Shown here piece by piece: positions 1-12,800 of a stretch of 64,000 nucleotides of DNA (the first letter of the stretch is position 1; the number at the start of each line of letters is the position of its first letter). This DNA is from Anas platyrhynchos (lineage: Eukaryota; Chordata; Aves; Anseriformes; Anatidae), in NCBI RefSeq assembly GCF_047663525.1, contig NC_092606.1:5144501-5208500 (forward strand). Direction: 5' to 3'. Position numbers and translations under genes: made by a program. A model generated the notes under the pieces. That model worked only from the letters and a program-made list of their open reading frames with translations, did not search any database and was not told the DNA's origin.

Positions 1-83
1 TTCAGGTTATGTTCTTGTTTATCAAAACCCAGAAATTCTTTCAAGGGGACTATAAATGTTTCAGTGTGTGGATTTTTTTATTT

Positions 84-106
84 TTTATTTATTTATTTAT
101 TTATTT
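84..106. repeat. (TTTA)n microsatellite
   Basis: About six TTTA units in a T-rich stretch. Read on the minus strand it yields overlapping AATAAA hexamers downstream of FOXN1. Confidence 0.8.
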
Positions 107-346
107 TTGTAGTGGTCTGTAGCAGATGTTGTTGACATCATTGGCTTCAGCAAATAAGTTAGATTATCATTTCCCTTGACTTCAGTGTTCATTTGCAAGC
201 AGCTTTCATAAAAATATCTGAAAATCATTAGTTTTCTTCTTATAGTCACTTGTTTCAGGAGGATGCAGAAGAGGAGTGGCTTGATAAAATGGTGTTGACC
301 AATACAGCGGTTAACAACATTATCTTTAAATAGTTCTTTTCCATTT

Positions 347-552
347 TTTAATTTATTTTTAATATATATTTTTTTTAGTATCTGTTTGTAGAAGTTATTA
401 AAGTAAAGCTACATATCCTGCAGGTGAGTTCTGGAAAAAGATCACTCTTATTCCGATGGCCATGGTTTCAGCACTTGTAGCTGACATAAATTGTGTGTGT
501 GTGATGGTTAGGGCTGCATCTGGACAAAAATAATTATAACTAGGCGTGTGGT
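347..552 (-). promoter_or_regulatory. FOXN1 3' UTR with candidate polyadenylation signals
   Basis: On the minus strand after the stop, AATAAA lies at 357-352 with an overlapping ATTAAA at 352-347, followed by a T/G-rich ATGTTGTTAACC. This would give a 3' UTR of about 200 nt. A second cluster of AATAAA hexamers sits in the TTTA microsatellite at 84-106 and could serve a longer UTR. Confidence 0.35.
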
Positions 553-821
553 TCACATCAGTGCTATAGGTTTGGATCCAGAATTACTTAGGTAGGCAGG
601 AGACACTGTATCCAACTCCATGAAGGCAGAGTAAAGGGTGGTGAGCTGTAGGTCAGGCAAGTTGCTGTGCGGAGTTCCGTTTTGCATGGTGATGTTGCTG
701 CTGCCGCCGTTCTCCATCTGGCAGTGAGAAGGGAAACACTGGGAAGACGATGGGGATGATGAAATGAGAACTAGGGGATCCACGGCTAGACTGTCATCTT
801 TCAGCTCCTCCCAAAGGTTTC
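553..821 (-). CDS. FOXN1: FOXN1 coding exon 8 (residues 567-655 and stop)
   Basis: 269 nt including the stop. The acceptor is TTTTGTCACAG before GA AAC CTT. It encodes [20 protein letters not shown], a Ser-rich stretch, then [16 protein letters not shown] (human [16 protein letters not shown]) and SKPIALM. The Pro-rich expansion of the human tail is missing, so this exon is shorter than human. Confidence 0.96.
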
Positions 822-3800
822 CTGTGACAAAACAAAAAGGATCGGTTCAACTTTCTTTACGCATGCCTTTTTGAAACATGGTTTCGTGTGAGAAATCAGC
901 AATTATACAGTTGTGTGTGCTGTATGTGTATGTACTTTTAATCACTTGTGATTGAGAAAGGGGAAAGATGGTTTAGCGAGTTATTATTTGTCGCCATTAT
1001 AAATTTAAATCTTGGGGAAAGCAGTGTTAATTTAAGAAAATTATTTCTGTTGATAATTGGCAAGGTTCTGTTGCAAATACATCCTTACTGAAGTATAACT
1101 TCCAGTTTAAAAAAGCACCAAGAAAGGGGAAGTCACCTCTGTAATCTTTGTAAACTACTGAAGATAAATCTGCAAATAATACTGCTGGGCTTCTCATATG
1201 CTTATGGCACAGCTTTCTCTGGGTTGCAGACTAAGTTACTGGACACGCAAGTGACCTGAGGAATCAAAAGATCTGAAATATTCATTTTTTTTCCCTGAAT
1301 TATACAAAAATATTCTCTGACTTTCCGTTGAACATGCCTGTCTCAGTGACAGCACCAAAGAAAGTGCTGCAGGAGGGCTGCATTTCCCATGTCCCTCTCT
1401 GAAGGTTTTTTTGGGGGGTGCTGGCAGGGATACTGCTGCTCCAAGGTTATGCCTGTCTTCTCCAGGCTATCAAGTGGGATAAAACTTTTTTGCTTGAAAA
1501 AGCTTGATTTTTTTTTTTTTTTTTTTTTGTGTGTAATGATTTTCCTCCCAGTGAGCAAGTTCTAGAACCTTTGATTTGAGTTTGGTAATTTGGTAAAGAA
1601 AGAAAGAAAGGAAAGAAAAAAAAAAAAAAGCTTAGATAAAGGTAAATAACTTAAGGAAAAGGCAAGTACAGAGGGAAGATGGAATCATATCATGTTAGTG
1701 AAGCATGAGGAATACTCCCACTACAAACAAGCGTGTTAACCTGAATAAAATGGGCAGAGATTAAGAGAAATGAATGGAATGTGAGACCTGGCTGCCTGAA
1801 AGAGGAAGTGGCAAAGGATTCAAAAAAATTGCATTGTTAATCCTGGTAAAGCAATCTGGGCATGGCAGGATTGCGGAATATTTGTGACTGTACAATGGCA
1901 AGGTAATTGCATTTGCTGAGTGCTGTGGATTATTAAAATTGCATCTTTTGCCCTGTCTTTTAGGCTGCTTTGTGTAACACTGTTTGTCTGTGCAGGAAGG
2001 CAAACCTTGCGTGATTTTTGATGCTGCAAGAGCTGCTCATTTGGAGGCCACAATTTTTATTTTGTGTGTTTATATATATAAATGTGTAAACTTGGTATTT
2101 TTGATTATTTTTCTTGCATGGAAAACTATATACAAAATCCTATCCATTCAAGACGATTCAGTTATTTAATACTGGGAATTTTGGTGTCAGCATTGCACGA
2201 CTAAGTATTTAAGAACACCTCAGAAAACATAATTATTCAGTGCATAGATCATGTGGGTGCCTGGGAAGCCTGTGAGGGAGGATAGCACTCTTTTTAGCAA
2301 GATATGGGAAGGCTTTGAATCAATATTGACGAAGAAGGTTCCAAATGTATTGCGATATATAATATCAGTAATCTTTGGCAAGAGGAAGAAGAGGTTTTTT
2401 TTTGTAAACCCTGGATGTAAATCTGTAGCTGTCTTGGGAAACTTTTTGAAGACATGACACAAAATCCCATATTGCACAGAATAACGTAACCTAGTGAGGT
2501 GGTGCTTGCGGCGCGCACAAGGAGTTCAAAAAGCCAAGCAAATCTTATTTTTGCTAGTGTTTGCGTTAACGTGGGATGCATTTAAAAAAGGAAGGGGGCA
2601 GATGGGATTGTACGGGGTGGGCTGTGACGTGCAAAGGCCGAGCCTAGGCCGTGGGAGTACCTTGGATGCCCACCTTGGAGGTCGAAGTCGGTGAGGGATG
2701 GGTTGAGAGCATCGATGTCGGTGCTGAGGTCCCCTTCTTGCAGGAGCGGGTCATGCACCGTCCTGGCCGCGCTCTGCTCCGCCAGCACCTTCATGCCACA
2801 CGCCGGGGGTGTCTGTGCTGGCAGCGGGGAGTCCTGGCTGATGCCAGGCTGGCTTCTGGCTTCGTTGGGAGCCTCTCCAGAAGGAAACAGCGGCTGGTGC
2901 TCGGGCGTCTGCTGCATGAGCGTGCTGGACATGGGAGGGAAGCCCGGTGGTGAGGTGTAGCAGGCGGTTTGCTGCCCTCCCAGCAGGCTGGGTACTGGGT
3001 TTTTGACGTGCAGGGCTCCAGGAGTGTGGATGGGATGGAGAGGTGGTGGTACACCGGAGGAAAGAGAGGGCTCGCCTAAGGAGTGGGGTTGGACTGCCAT
3101 CTGCCGGGAAAGGGATGCGCTCCCAACAGCGGTTGGGCTGCAGGACATGATAGAAGACCTCAGCTTTTCGCTCTTGTCGCCTATCAGCGTGTCAAGCTCT
3201 TCTGCAAAACAAGGGAGGGGGGGGGAAAAAAAATCCACAGATTAATTTCTAGCACAGCCTTCATCTTCACGGTTCACAGCTGGGATTTCAGAGGAGTGGA
3301 ATGGCAAACAAAAGTGCAAGTCTTGCAATGAGAACACCAAAAGCCTGAAATGCTTTTCTAAATTGTCAGTGCTATGTGCATATTTAGTAGATTGTATTTC
3401 CCTGTTTAAAGATTGCGTATTTATCAGTTAGTTTCAATTTTTGTTCTGTAGTAATTATTGCAGGGTTGTTTTGACATCTCACTAAACTTCAGGATGAAGA
3501 GAGAATTTTTTTCTCATTGTAGTGACAAAGTTGTGCTTTTGGGGCCTATTTAGAAGTACTCCTGCAAAACCAGGTCTTATTTAATTCTGCTTTTTAAAGT
3601 TTACGTTATGGAAAAATTCTTAAATATTTTCCTAAATTATGCGTAAATTCCGTTATACAGCTTGGTGCATTTTGCAGGGAAAAGTTCTGGGGACCCCTGT
3701 TGGAGAACTACCACGCTAATACATTACTGACCTGGCTTTGCCATACTCTTCCTTACAGCAACTGGGTCTTTCCTCTTCCATTTCTGAAGCTCCTCCTGCA

Positions 3801-6800
3801 TCTTATCAATTTTGGCTGGATTCAGAGCCCACAAACAGCCTTTCCGAGAAGAATTGCCTGTCTTGTTTTCAACTTTCTCAAAGCATTTGTTCAAAGATAA
3901 GTTGTGGCGCACAGAATTCTTCCAGCCATCTGGAGCTGTCTGGAAAAACAAATCCAATCTAAGAATGGAATTTCAAGGAAAAAAAAAATCCCAAATATAT
4001 TTCTCCATTTTGACGGTTGAGACTATAAGAAATGCTGATTAGATTTTACTTTCCACAATATGAAGTTTGTTTGTTAGAAGGAAGCCACAAGAAATGTTAG
4101 AGTCACGTTGTGCAGGAAGGGAGGAATCTGGTAAAACAGTAATTGATCTAAGCAAGAAGGTTGGCCTTTTCAGAGGGGCTGCTGGGGTTTTAAGAGTGAA
4201 TTTGCAAATCGCAGGAATTAAGAGTGTAAGGAACTATATTCTAGAACTGTGAAGTAACAGGAAATCTGTCTTCTAAATCTGTTTTGGAACAGGTGGAAAA
4301 ATTTCAAACACATAATTGAGGGATTACATGCTACTTGGACTCAAATTAAGTGTCCAGGCAGACTTTGAAAGAATTTTAGCCTGCTGCTGTAGGTGTAATG
4401 TTGTATGCTGGCCAATTATATCACCAAATGGTATAATTGCAAGCCCTACAGATGAGATACAGGTTTCTACATCTGATCACTGGATCTTTTTGCTTTACAT
4501 TTATTTTTAACTCAGTAGTTAAAGCTGGAAGGCTCTTTAAACTGTACAGTACATATAAGCCTCATTCAAATTATTCCTCCATTCTTATTTAGGTGTTTGC
4601 TAATTAATGAGGTATAAAAAAAATTCCCTTCTTACTCTGAGGGCAGTTTTGCCTTCAGTCGGAAGAATGGAAAAAAGAAGACAACTTAGGGCCAAAAAGT
4701 CTTCCTCCTTTTTTCTCAGTTTTATACGGAGATATACATATATATATGATAGATTTTAGAAATAGTTTTGTCTCATAATTATCTGTTGATGTACTTTTTA
4801 AAACTTTTTTTTCTCTATTTGCAATAAGATAACATTTTTAAAAGATTTCTCTTACCTAACTTTAAAGTTTGAGACTCTTGGTCATTAAGTAAATTGGCTT
4901 ACATTTTTTTTTTCCCATTTGTTTTTGATTTTTACTTTTTTTTTTTTGTTTTTCCTTATTGCTTGTAAAAGAACTGAAAATAATATTGCTGAAGAGAATA
5001 TGAGGGAAACACTCAGAAAAAGGTCATGCTCGGATTCTGGTGGGAAATGCCTGTTAAAATTGATCTTGAAGAAATGGCACTGTAATATTTTATTGCATGT
5101 AAGTTTTTATGGAGCTTTGTTTGTTTGATTTAACTCCTTTCTGTTTACTTAGTCATGCAGCCAAAAGATACTGCCCATCGTGTTTAGGCTTTGTAAATTG
5201 GTGTGCTGATTCGTATCTAAAGATTTGTACAGCAAATTCCTGATGTGTCACTTCCTTGCTTTTCTTTTGGTAGGCGCTGTACAATGCTGTTGGTTGCACA
5301 TGTGAGCAGGACTGCCTTAGCTCATTGCTGCTGCAGTATAATCATAAAGAAAAAGGGAGCAGGAAAAATGACTTGCCACATCATGGTAGGAATCATCAAT
5401 CTGAGAAGCCCAGCTCCATTGTAACAGCTGCAACTGCTGGTTCAGCTAGACTTCTTTCCCTGTCTTTATAAGATCAGGATTTCATTTTATTTTATTTTAA
5501 ATTAGTTTTCCTGTGTTGGTCAAATGACATTTGCAGAGGTGAGAGAGGAAATCTCTAGTGAGAATGACTTTAGAGCTCATTAGATTACAAAGAATGATCT
5601 TCAGTACAGGTGTATGTGAGGCTTTTTTTTCTTTTTCTGTTTTTTATAACCAATTTTGGATACTTCTTTTCAAAAAAGAAAAGCAAAACCAGTCTACCTT
5701 ACCTGTGTGTCATATGAATTAAAAGAAGTTTAAAAACTCTCCAAGGCATGTGAAGTTGCCTAAGTGATACTCACTATTGGTCCTTATTCATGGATGCAAA
5801 ATACGTCACAAATTTTTATATGTATTTATAAAAGTAAAACGTGGTCTTTCCTAGCTTGTTGTGAAGATCTGTCTCATGGAATAAAGAGTTAATAGCCCAA
5901 CTGAGGAATCTGAGGGTCAAGTATAATGCTTTCTTCATTAAAAGTATTGATTGGTTGTGAAAGTTGAAAACATGATAACTAAAGCAGAAAGTATTTTCCT
6001 TTCATAACAGCACAGTTCCTTTTGGCCCACCTGATGTCAGCATTTCACTATTTTGTTAGCCAGCCCCATAGGCGAGACGACCTGCATTTCTATTTTTAAA
6101 AACAAACCAACAAAAATACCAAAACCAACACTTCTGCCACAGGGTAACACCAAAGATGCTCATCAGTGCTTCTCCCTTGCAGGTCATATTCAAGCTATTT
6201 TCTGCCAGTTCCAAAAGTAAATAAAACTTTCTAGGTAAAATGTGCACTTAGGTACTGAATGAACTAACCTGGAGGAATATTCATGTTTCTTGATGTGTGT
6301 GAGGCTGCGGATCCCTCTGTATCTAGACGGGATAATTAGTGTTTCTGCTAAGCCCCAGAGAAGACGGGAGTGGCGTGTGTTTCTCAGAGCTTTTCAGAAT
6401 GTGTGGGGGTGTAAATTGTGAGGTAGTTTTAGAAATGTAAAAGCAAAAAGTACACAGATTTATTCTGGAGACTAGTGCCAAGAGTTGAACAGGTTCTTGC
6501 ATTAAATGTGGTATTGCTGAGCAGAGAAAAATAGCTGTTTACCTAGCCGGGCCCTGAAGGAACGCTCCAGCAGCGTGCTCCTGTTACTGCTCTGCCACCA
6601 GTTTTTTTTTTTAAGTTAACATTTGATTCTCTCTTAATGAACTGAGCTCTGGCTTCTGAAGTTGCTCTCGTACAGTTGGGATCCCTTCCTATAGCTTGTT
6701 TTTGCCGTTGTTGCGTTCCGGGTAGTAGGGAAGAAGGAATTTGACAGTGCAGGAGAATACTTGCTGCTGTACGTCTGTCCGACCACAGACCTCCCTAACC

Positions 6801-9800
6801 TCTTGGACCACTGGCAATAACTCCAATTAACAAGATTAAAGCTTTGTGTTAGACTCACTAATCACTACAAAGAAAAAAAAGGATGACAAGCAAAAAAATA
6901 TTATTGTGCAGACCCATTGATCCTGACCGCCTCTTGAAGTTTAAAGAGTTCAGTGATCTTGCAAAACCCTTTCTCTTTAAATCTAGGTCTCAAGAGAAGG
7001 GAGAGGTACATCAAAGAGTAATTCAACTTCAGCTGTGTAGATTTTTTTTTTTTTTTTTAAGGACGTAGGAGTTGGATTGTTCTGTTTCAACTAGAAATGA
7101 GATTGTTGCATCATAGAAACTAAATTTGCTGCGGCAGCGAATACGAGTTAATTTGACTAGGCTTGTATCATCTAATGTCTCCCAGCAAGATTCGATGTAC
7201 ACTTGTACTCTGTTTCTCTCCTACTTAAATTGCTTCCCCTCCCCCATTGAATCCTGCTATTTGGTGAGTTATAGTATAAGCAACAAAATGTCCCTTGCTG
7301 ATTTTTACATTACTTCATCTTTCTGAACTTTCCCCAAAAAAGGGAAGATAGAGAATGTTAGCTTTTGCCATATACTGGTAATTCCATGGGCTGTTGTAAA
7401 GACCAGAAGTCGATTGGGCTTAGTCCTTCTAAACATATTTTCTGTGCTTATTTTAAGGATGTTTGGGATGAAACTATTCAATCATTTGTCTGTATTTGTA
7501 AGTAAAATGCAAAAATAATACTGTTGCAAAATACTGGATGTTCCAGTAATAACCCCTGCACCATTCTTCTCCTACAGTGCCTGTGAAGGCACTAACCTCA
7601 TTCTCATTGACTTTTAAATGATTTAAGAAAAATACATGAGGATCTGCAAAAGAACGCTTCCAGTGGAACAGGCAGGTTTTGATAATTAAGAAGAGCAAGG
7701 TTTAGATTAGCCATAAGACAGTTATTTAAAGCTGTAGGGAAAGTAAGGCACAAGTGAGCATATGTATACACACAGACAGGTGAACATGTAGCTCTATATG
7801 TGATATTTGGAAGTCTCCCCATATAAACAATTTACAATACTTGCACACAGTGTGTAGTTGAGGAAAGGATGCACGTCTCCTGAATATTTCTACCGTTTCA
7901 CAAAGCCCTTAATTTCAGGACCAGGAAGATGACACCCGGCAGAGTTACAGTCTCAGGTATACTCTGTGCACATTGGCAGCAGCAGCATTTGCTTTGCAAG
8001 CTGATTAATTTTATTAATCAGATGTATTGTAAGGCAAAGGAGAATTAATTGCAGTTTGGTCTGATGAATAAATGTGGCTATGCTGTTATGCCTCCAAAAC
8101 TTATTTTTAGTATTACCACCTGTGTGCCTGAAACTTATTTATGTTCTTCCTAGAAAAAAAGTAATCAGATAAGAATGTGTGACTTTGCTTTAGATTGTAT
8201 AATTTGTGCTGTATGCTAAGAAACATAATTCTGCAAAATACCAGTTTCACGATGTGGTGGCCCAGGATGTTTTTCACAATTCTCAATTTATTTTCCTCTG
8301 TGTTATCAGTATTTCCTGCAACTGTTGGTAAATGCGTGGAAAACGGAATTAATATTTTAGAGCTGAAATAAAAATCTTTCTCTTGCCATGCGCCATTCTA
8401 CCCATCTTCCCTTCCCCACTTACACAAAATTAAGTATTGATGATAATGTGTGTTTAGCCTAAAAATCATCTGTGTTCCTGTGACTTAAAAAATAAAATAA
8501 AATTGAGTGCTTCAGATTTATTCCATGGATTGTAACTAGTGGAGTTGTTGTGGGATATTTCTCGAATTAGGATGGTAGGGCTCTCTTTTTCTGTTCCCTT
8601 TTCTTGCTTGTTATAAATAATAGGGTAGCTAGTGATTCCTTCAGGAGGAAAGCTGGGGTTCTGGGAGTACAGAAGGGTAATGAAACCTAACAGTTCATCC
8701 ATCATGATAATGTGTTTTTTTTGTTCTCTGATTACCGACATGTTCACTTTTATTTGTTTTGAAGGCATTCTTTATCCTCAGTTAGGATCCAAAGCCATTG
8801 CAAAATTGTATCGGATTATTCTTCGTACTCTTTTCTTGATACAAATGTTAGAATTGCCTTTCTGTAGTTGCATTAAATCCGTTTGAATTGCTGCATGTTT
8901 ATTTGAAATAGGAAACCAAACAGACTCACGTTGGTTAATTTTTGGTTTTGGGTCTTGCTCACAATTGTAGGTCACTTGGTCTGGACTCTTAGTGAGGTGT
9001 TTTTGGAGAATCGGCAAGAAGAAAGCTCTGTGTTGAGCAGCAGCTGACAATTCAATTATAGCTCTTTTAGCAATGTAACTGTAATCCTTCTGCTCTGGGA
9101 TCGTGTGCTGACTCATCTCTTTCCACTCACCTTCCATGTGCAAGAAGCCATTTTCTCTTAGAGCACGGATTTAAATTTCAATAGCACCCGGTGCAAACCA
9201 TACACCCATACCTTCACCAGCATCACAGTGTAATTATGAGCTTAGTACCATTTATCACACATTATAGTTTTCTTTGTACGGTGTGTACAAGTGATGAAGT
9301 TGCCTAAGATGGATATCCCAGTTCCAGAACAGAGCAAGATAACCTTGAACCTCTGCTTCCACGTGAGTCCGGAGGTGCTATTAATGGCAGAGGAAGCCAC
9401 AGGACCAGTTCTGCCTGTATTTGAGTTCTGAGAGGAAGGGATGGATGTTGTTTTTGAAATTATTTATCCTTTTTATGAGTTGTTAGTGAGGAATGGCCAC
9501 TTGTTATCTACGTAGGCTCAAAGCTGGGATGGTTCTCAGTATCCTTTTGTGTTAGATATTACCACATACTACGTATATTCTGCCTAGGCATAGAAAAAAA
9601 TGCTGGGTAGGTTATGATCATAGAGCTGTATAGTTGTTTTGATATTCATCTAGCAAGAAATAATCTTTTCCTATCTTTTATCCCCACCATTATCCCTCTG
9701 ATACCAGGGAAGCTTACAGACAGTGAGAGTGAGCGAGAGATTTTTCTTCCCCCCCTGTAAATGCAGAACTCACCTTAAAGTAAGGAAAGTGTTCTGTCAT

Positions 9801-12800
9801 GAAATTGTAAATCTCACTGACTGGCAAACTCCCTGTCTTGCTGTTCTTGAGTGCCATGAAGATCAGGATGCTTTAGGGAGAGAAAGAAAAGTATTTAAAC
9901 CTGTTCTGCTTGCCTGTTCAGAAGCAGAAAGAAAGGCAATGTTTTTCAGTGCTTGTAATTACTGCGGCTTTCACTGTCACAGCATGAATAGGGATGATGC
10001 TTAAAGTTTCCACTTAGCTGTTTACAAGCAATCTCCTTACGTTGCATAACTTTTAGAGTTAATTGTCGAGGTAGAAGGTCCAACCTGAGTTTCAAATAAA
10101 GTATTAGGAAGTGGAATCAAGACAACAACCTTTAAATCCTGGCAGTGTGCATTATTTTTTTTTACGGTTGTGCTTGAATGCTTTAAATTGATACAGGGCA
10201 CACAGAGAGTATCAGACTGACAATGACAGACGGTATAATTAACATTTGTCTAATCTTCTTCACTAGTCTGCCATTTGGGGGCTAAACCTACGTGGTAACT
10301 AGCATATCTGATATGTTTTCCAGGCATTTCCTTACCCTAGAAAATGGGGAAAAAATAGGTGTCTTTTCCAGGACCTGTATTAAAGCTAAGCATGATTAGT
10401 TTTGCGCTGATGAAATTTCCAACACCTAAGATTTTGTATTAGAGAAACGTCTAGCTTTTCTGTGGGTGATCAAGACTGTTCACATGCTTTACAGCATTTC
10501 ATTTCCCTCTGCTTTGGCCCCAGAGTCTGGAACATCTTGTGATTCATGCAAACAGGACAGAGCACACTGGGAACAAGACAAATAGGAGTAAGCATGTTGT
10601 TGCAAATTATGCTGGAAATATGCCACGGGTAAACAGTATATTTCCTGTAATACTAGGACTTGAAAAAATATTTTATTACCTGTAGGAGTAGATGGGTTTG
10701 GGAAATAGAGGCTGCTGGGATTCTTGACTGCTTTGAGGAGCAATTCTTTGGTACGGGTAGTGTGAAGAAGTAATGTAGGTCACGGGATAGCTGCCTCCAG
10801 AGGGATACTGATGATACAAGAAAAGAGATGTCGCTTGGCTTAGCAACAAGTTCTCAATATATTTCTTTATTAATAACAACATTCAGCTGTAATTCTGAGG
10901 ATCTTGTCCTCCACCTACATTTAATAGCTGTTTTGCAATGGCAGACCTAAAGTCTTTCTAGCATGATATTAAAAAACATTAAAGTTATTAGTTAATGCTT
11001 AAGAAGTGGAAGAAACGGTGTGTATGAAAAGAAACTGCCTGGGATGTTGGCTGCTACCAGACCCTGTTCAAGTGTGTTCTGTGTTGAAGTGTGTAGAAAA
11101 AGTGCTTGCTTTTATTATTGCCTGTTATGCTTCTGAGTTCTTGTAAAGAATGGGAGTCATTGCACCCTACCTATTGTTTCCACATAATGCATAATTTTTT
11201 TAGATCCCCCATCAGCTATCCCTGTTCTAGGTGAAGTATCTTAACCTGCTCAGCCTCCCCCAAAACATTGCGCTATGTGGACAAATAAATTAATGCTGTA
11301 ATTTTATTTATACAAATAAAAAGGACAGAACAAGCTGCTTTGAACAATGTGCATCATAGAAAAATAAACCTAAGTAAAGCCACTGAAAGTGTAAGCAGAA
11401 GCAGAAAAGTTTTGCCTGAGCCTTGTTTGTTTCTGTGCTGTTTTTTTTAGCTGGAGAGGGATACACCAAGGCCAAAATCAAGTGTATGAAATCTGCTCCC
11501 AAGAGAACAGCATCCCAAAGCATCCATTCTGTTTGCTACTATCAGGCAAGACAGTAAAAAAAAAAACAACAAAAACAAACCACCAAACAACAACAACAAA
11601 AGCTTTTGTTCATGAAGGGCATCAGAATATGTATTAAAATGAATGTATTATGGAATAAGTTAGTAATGTCATTCCCTGGGTCAGGAGAGTGGCTTATGAG
11701 ACATTTCTTCCTTCCCTGCCTCCGGGAGCCCAGACAGGTTTTCGTGTTGCCTGACTTGTGCTGAGGCTGTGAGGCTGCTCTGTAGGATCCCTTCATAATC
11801 AACGACAAGAAAAAGACTCCTCCAAGAGGCCTTAAGTCCTGTTAACCGCCACCTCAAGCACTTTGTTTTTCTCCACTTTCTATGTCAGAAACCTAAAGAG
11901 AATGAACAGGGCACCTAAAAGGAGATAGCGTTGATGCTGCCCTCACCCCATCCCTAGGGACGAGCAGCAGAATTCAAAGCTGTCTCTTCCAGAGATCTCT
12001 AGGCATGTCCAGCTCTTTAGGCCAGCTTTAGTTATGTCTTTATACAACTGCCACGATAGAAATATGTGCAATTCAAAAAATAGGTAGAACGGGGCAGATA
12101 TTCCATATAGATAGTCCTGATTGCATCAGAGTTTCTGCAGGTTTGCTCTCAGTTTTCCATCGCCGCAGCTGGTCACGTATTTTTCTTTTCCCAATTGCAG
12201 TTTAAACTTGCTGGCGAGCAACTTTCAAGAAGAAAGAAGCACTGCCCCGCTAAGGGCAGATACCATCAGTTGGCTCTCGCTGAGGGAAAGGCTCCCACTG
12301 AACTTGGAGTGAGAGGAATTTCTGCCTCTTACAGATGAATCTTTCCAGATGCCAGGGCTAGGGCACGGCCAAAATTAGGAATCATGTCACATGCTATTAA
12401 AAATCTGCTTGCGTGCCTTCGCTAGTACTCAAAGGTTGCTGAGCCATGCTCTGGTGTTTTGCTGCTCACCTCTAGAAGTCCTGTGTCATGATTTTTTTTA
12501 TGGTTCCTCTGAAAGACTGTAAGGTAGCTTTCCAGAGTTGTCAGGAATATTTTCTTGGTAATTAGTTTCTATGTATCCTTAGTTTCTCACAGCCATTCCT
12601 GTTTTCAGACCAACAGCTTCTGTTGCTCTTGGTCTTCATCCCCTTAAAAAGCTTGTGAGGTTACCACGTGCTTACAAAATGTTTTTCTTTATTCTGGATT
12701 TTGAATAATTTATTTCAGTTTCTCAGTAATTTTATTTTTTATTTTATTTTATTGATTTTTTTTTGCCTGCTTGCTTTTATCTTTTTTAATATTCAACTGC

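Noticed and set aside
2651..2673. Alternative donor (CATCCAAG/GTACTC) for FOXN1 exon 7
   Set aside because: It would keep frame but insert three residues between DFDLQ and GNLWE, where human FOXN1 has none.
2651..3054. Several overlapping ORFs on both strands at the FOXN1 linker exon
   Set aside because: They are shadows of the GC-rich FOXN1 exon 7; only the frame joining exons 6 and 8 has homology.
8466..9143. Two same-frame minus-strand ORFs of 121 and 100 codons, separated by only two stops
   Set aside because: The translation resembles no family I know, it lies deep in FOXN1 intron 5, and AT-rich sequence can give such runs by chance.
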